A DNA stretch of 64,000 nt, taken from assembly GCA_964057225.1 (NCBI GenBank), contig OZ059898.1:3534001-3598000 (forward strand), in the 5' to 3' direction. Positions 63,243-64,000 of this stretch are shown in pieces. Below the pieces are notes generated by a model. The model saw nothing but the letters and a program-made list of their open reading frames with translations. It was not told where the DNA came from and made no database searches. Numbering within the stretch: the stretch's first letter is position 1; each line of letters opens with the position of its first letter. This DNA is from Auanema rhodensis (taxonomy: Eukaryota > Nematoda > Chromadorea > Rhabditida > Rhabditidae). The translations under genes and the position numbers were made by a program.

Positions 63243-64000
63243 TTGCGCTAGCTTAAAAATGCACCCAGATATCAACTGATATAAGTTCACACTTATATCC
63301 TCGATTTTCACCCTGAAGAAATGATTTTTTCGTTGAATAACATTGTCCATCGTCTCTGCCTTGAAAAAAGAAATCTAAAAACATCTACGTTTCGCTAAAT
63401 TATTTTGAAATTTTTCGAAAACATTTTTGTCAAAATGTTTTTGGAAGCAATATTGAGTGTACATGGAAACTCAACATACACTAATGCATCATTTTTCAAA
63501 CGATTATAACTAATTTTTGTATTAAGCGTTTTTCAATGTAGTATAGTGCATTCGATGCGGATTTTTAAGCTGCGTCGATCTGTGTTATCAGATTTGCGCT
63601 AGCTTAAAAATGCGCCGAGATATCAACTGATATAAGTTCACACTTATATCCTCGATTTTCACCCTGAAGAATTAATTTTTTCGTTGAATAACATTGTCCA
63701 TCGTCTTCGCCTTGAAAAAAGGAATCTAAAAACATCTACTTTTTGCTAAATTATTTTGAAATTTTTCGAAAAAATTTTTGTCAAAATGTTTTTGGAAGCA
63801 ATGTTGAGTGTACATGGAAACTCAACATACACTAATGCATCATTTTTCAAACGATCATAACTAATTTTTGTATTAAGCGTTTCTCAATGTAGTATAGTGC
63901 ATTGGATGCGGATTTTTAAGCTGCGTCGATCTGTGTTATTAGATTTGCGCTAGCTTAAAAATGCGCCGAGATATCAACTGATATAAGTTCACACTTATAT
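63243..64000. repeat. Trimer duplication, copy 2, running off the window
   Basis: Repeats 62190-62947 in every marker I checked ('gtctctgcc' 63352, 'cgattataac' 63501, 'atgcgccgag' 63610, 'cattggatgcgg' 63900) and is cut by the window edge. The junction monomer at 63177 has the left end of a 'cattggatgcgg' unit and the right part of a 'gcacccag' unit, so it is the exchange hybrid. Confidence 0.85.
63879..64000. repeat. Partial monomer at right window edge (122 bp)
   Basis: Monomer 183 begins at 63879 with 'gtttctcaatg' and contains 'cattggatgcgg', 'gttattag' and 'atgcgccgag'. It is cut in the right arm of dyad 2 by the end of the window, so the array continues beyond it. Confidence 0.95.

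Larger units (their letters stand above)
1..64000. repeat. Satellite DNA array, ~351-bp monomer, 182 complete copies plus one partial
   Basis: The whole window is a head-to-tail array of one AT-rich unit. I followed the landmark 'gtttctcaatg' (variants gtttttc, gcttttctc, gtttctaaatg) through the window. It starts at 1, 352, 703, 1053, 1405 and so on to 63879, with spacings of 350, 351 or 352 bp only. All copies share one orientation; I saw no inversion, no mobile-element insertion and no stretch of other sequence. Copies differ mostly by single-base substitutions and rare 1-bp indels. Known: such arrays form centromeric, pericentromeric or subtelomeric heterochromatin in many eukaryotes, and 351 bp is close to two nucleosome repeats. 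Inferred: an insect is the likeliest host type. The family is not recognised, and the strand is arbitrary. Confidence 0.98.
47031..64000. repeat. Zone B: monomers 135-183, 351-bp units with distinct diagnostic variants
   Basis: Typical variants are 'ccctgaagaattaatttt' or 'gaagaaatgatttt', 'gcacccagatatc', 'acatctacgttt', 'gaaaacatttttg', 'gttattagattt', 'cattggatgcgg', and monomers ending 'tgtattaagc'. I found no 'ccctaaagaa', 'gatatagg' or 'gtgtgatcag' here. All complete monomers are 351 bp, so there is no net indel for 17 kb. The left part (47031-52997) shows short-range duplications; the right part (52998-64000) is a 16-mer HOR with a terminal trimer duplication. Confidence 0.8.

Noticed and set aside
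1-64000. CRISPR array or other spaced repeat system
   Set aside because: The repeated unit is the whole 351 bp with no variable spacers; all positions between landmarks are themselves conserved.
1-64000. Tandem rDNA, histone or tRNA gene cluster
   Set aside because: No rRNA-like, tRNA-like or coding segment is present in the monomer, and 351 bp is too short and too AT-rich for such units.
1-64000. Bacterial or phage origin
   Set aside because: No genes on either strand over 64 kb and a homogeneous HOR satellite are incompatible with a prokaryotic or phage genome.
1-64000. Assignment to a named beetle satellite family on grounds of monomer length
   Set aside because: Several insect satellites are 350-370 bp and AT-rich. 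Length and composition alone do not identify the family, and I could not match the sequence from memory.

Overview
The window is one uninterrupted block of tandemly repeated satellite DNA. It holds 182 complete copies of an AT-rich monomer of about 351 bp (about 32% GC by hand count of one copy), head to tail in one orientation, plus a 122-bp partial copy at the right edge. The first base falls exactly on the monomer boundary used here (copies start at 'gtttctcaatg'). I see no protein-coding gene, RNA gene, transposon, CRISPR array or unique sequence. The longest open frames (65-75 codons) are chance readings of the repeat. An array this long and homogeneous with higher-order structure points to eukaryotic (peri)centromeric or other constitutive heterochromatin. 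Monomer length, base composition and lack of CpG depletion fit an insect satellite, but I do not recognise the family or the species.

Layout. Zone A (1-41414, monomers 1-118) contains several higher-order repeat (HOR) families built from recognisable monomer types that I label a to g, X, Y, Z. These are a 7-mer family (1-6667, again 22463-25269), an X/Y-based 6-mer present twice plus a half-size version (6668-11930), a 14-mer present twice in tandem with almost no difference (12633-17547 and 17548-22462), a second 6-mer present twice (25270-29483), and a mosaic containing an 8-monomer segment present at two places (32291-35098 and 37905-40711). Zone A monomers are 350, 351 or 352 bp according to type. 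A transition zone (41415-47030) mixes zone A and zone B variants and contains a 5-mer and an expanded 6-mer version of the same unit. Zone B (47031-64000) has its own diagnostic variants and a 16-mer HOR of 5616 bp, whose second copy is interrupted near 62990 by a fresh trimer duplication. From 41415 to the end all 64 complete monomers are exactly 351 bp.

Each monomer carries four inverted repeats: a 51-bp interrupted dyad near its left end, a perfect 8-bp-arm hairpin, a 9-bp-arm hairpin overlapping an alternative pairing, and an A/T palindrome inside a run of closely spaced A/T tracts. These are the best candidates for structural or protein-binding function. The array's history reads as repeated unequal exchange: local duplications, hybrid monomers at block junctions, and shared blocks up to 19 kb apart. 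All comparisons were made by eye. Block edges are accurate to about one monomer, and identity statements rest on diagnostic variants rather than full alignment.
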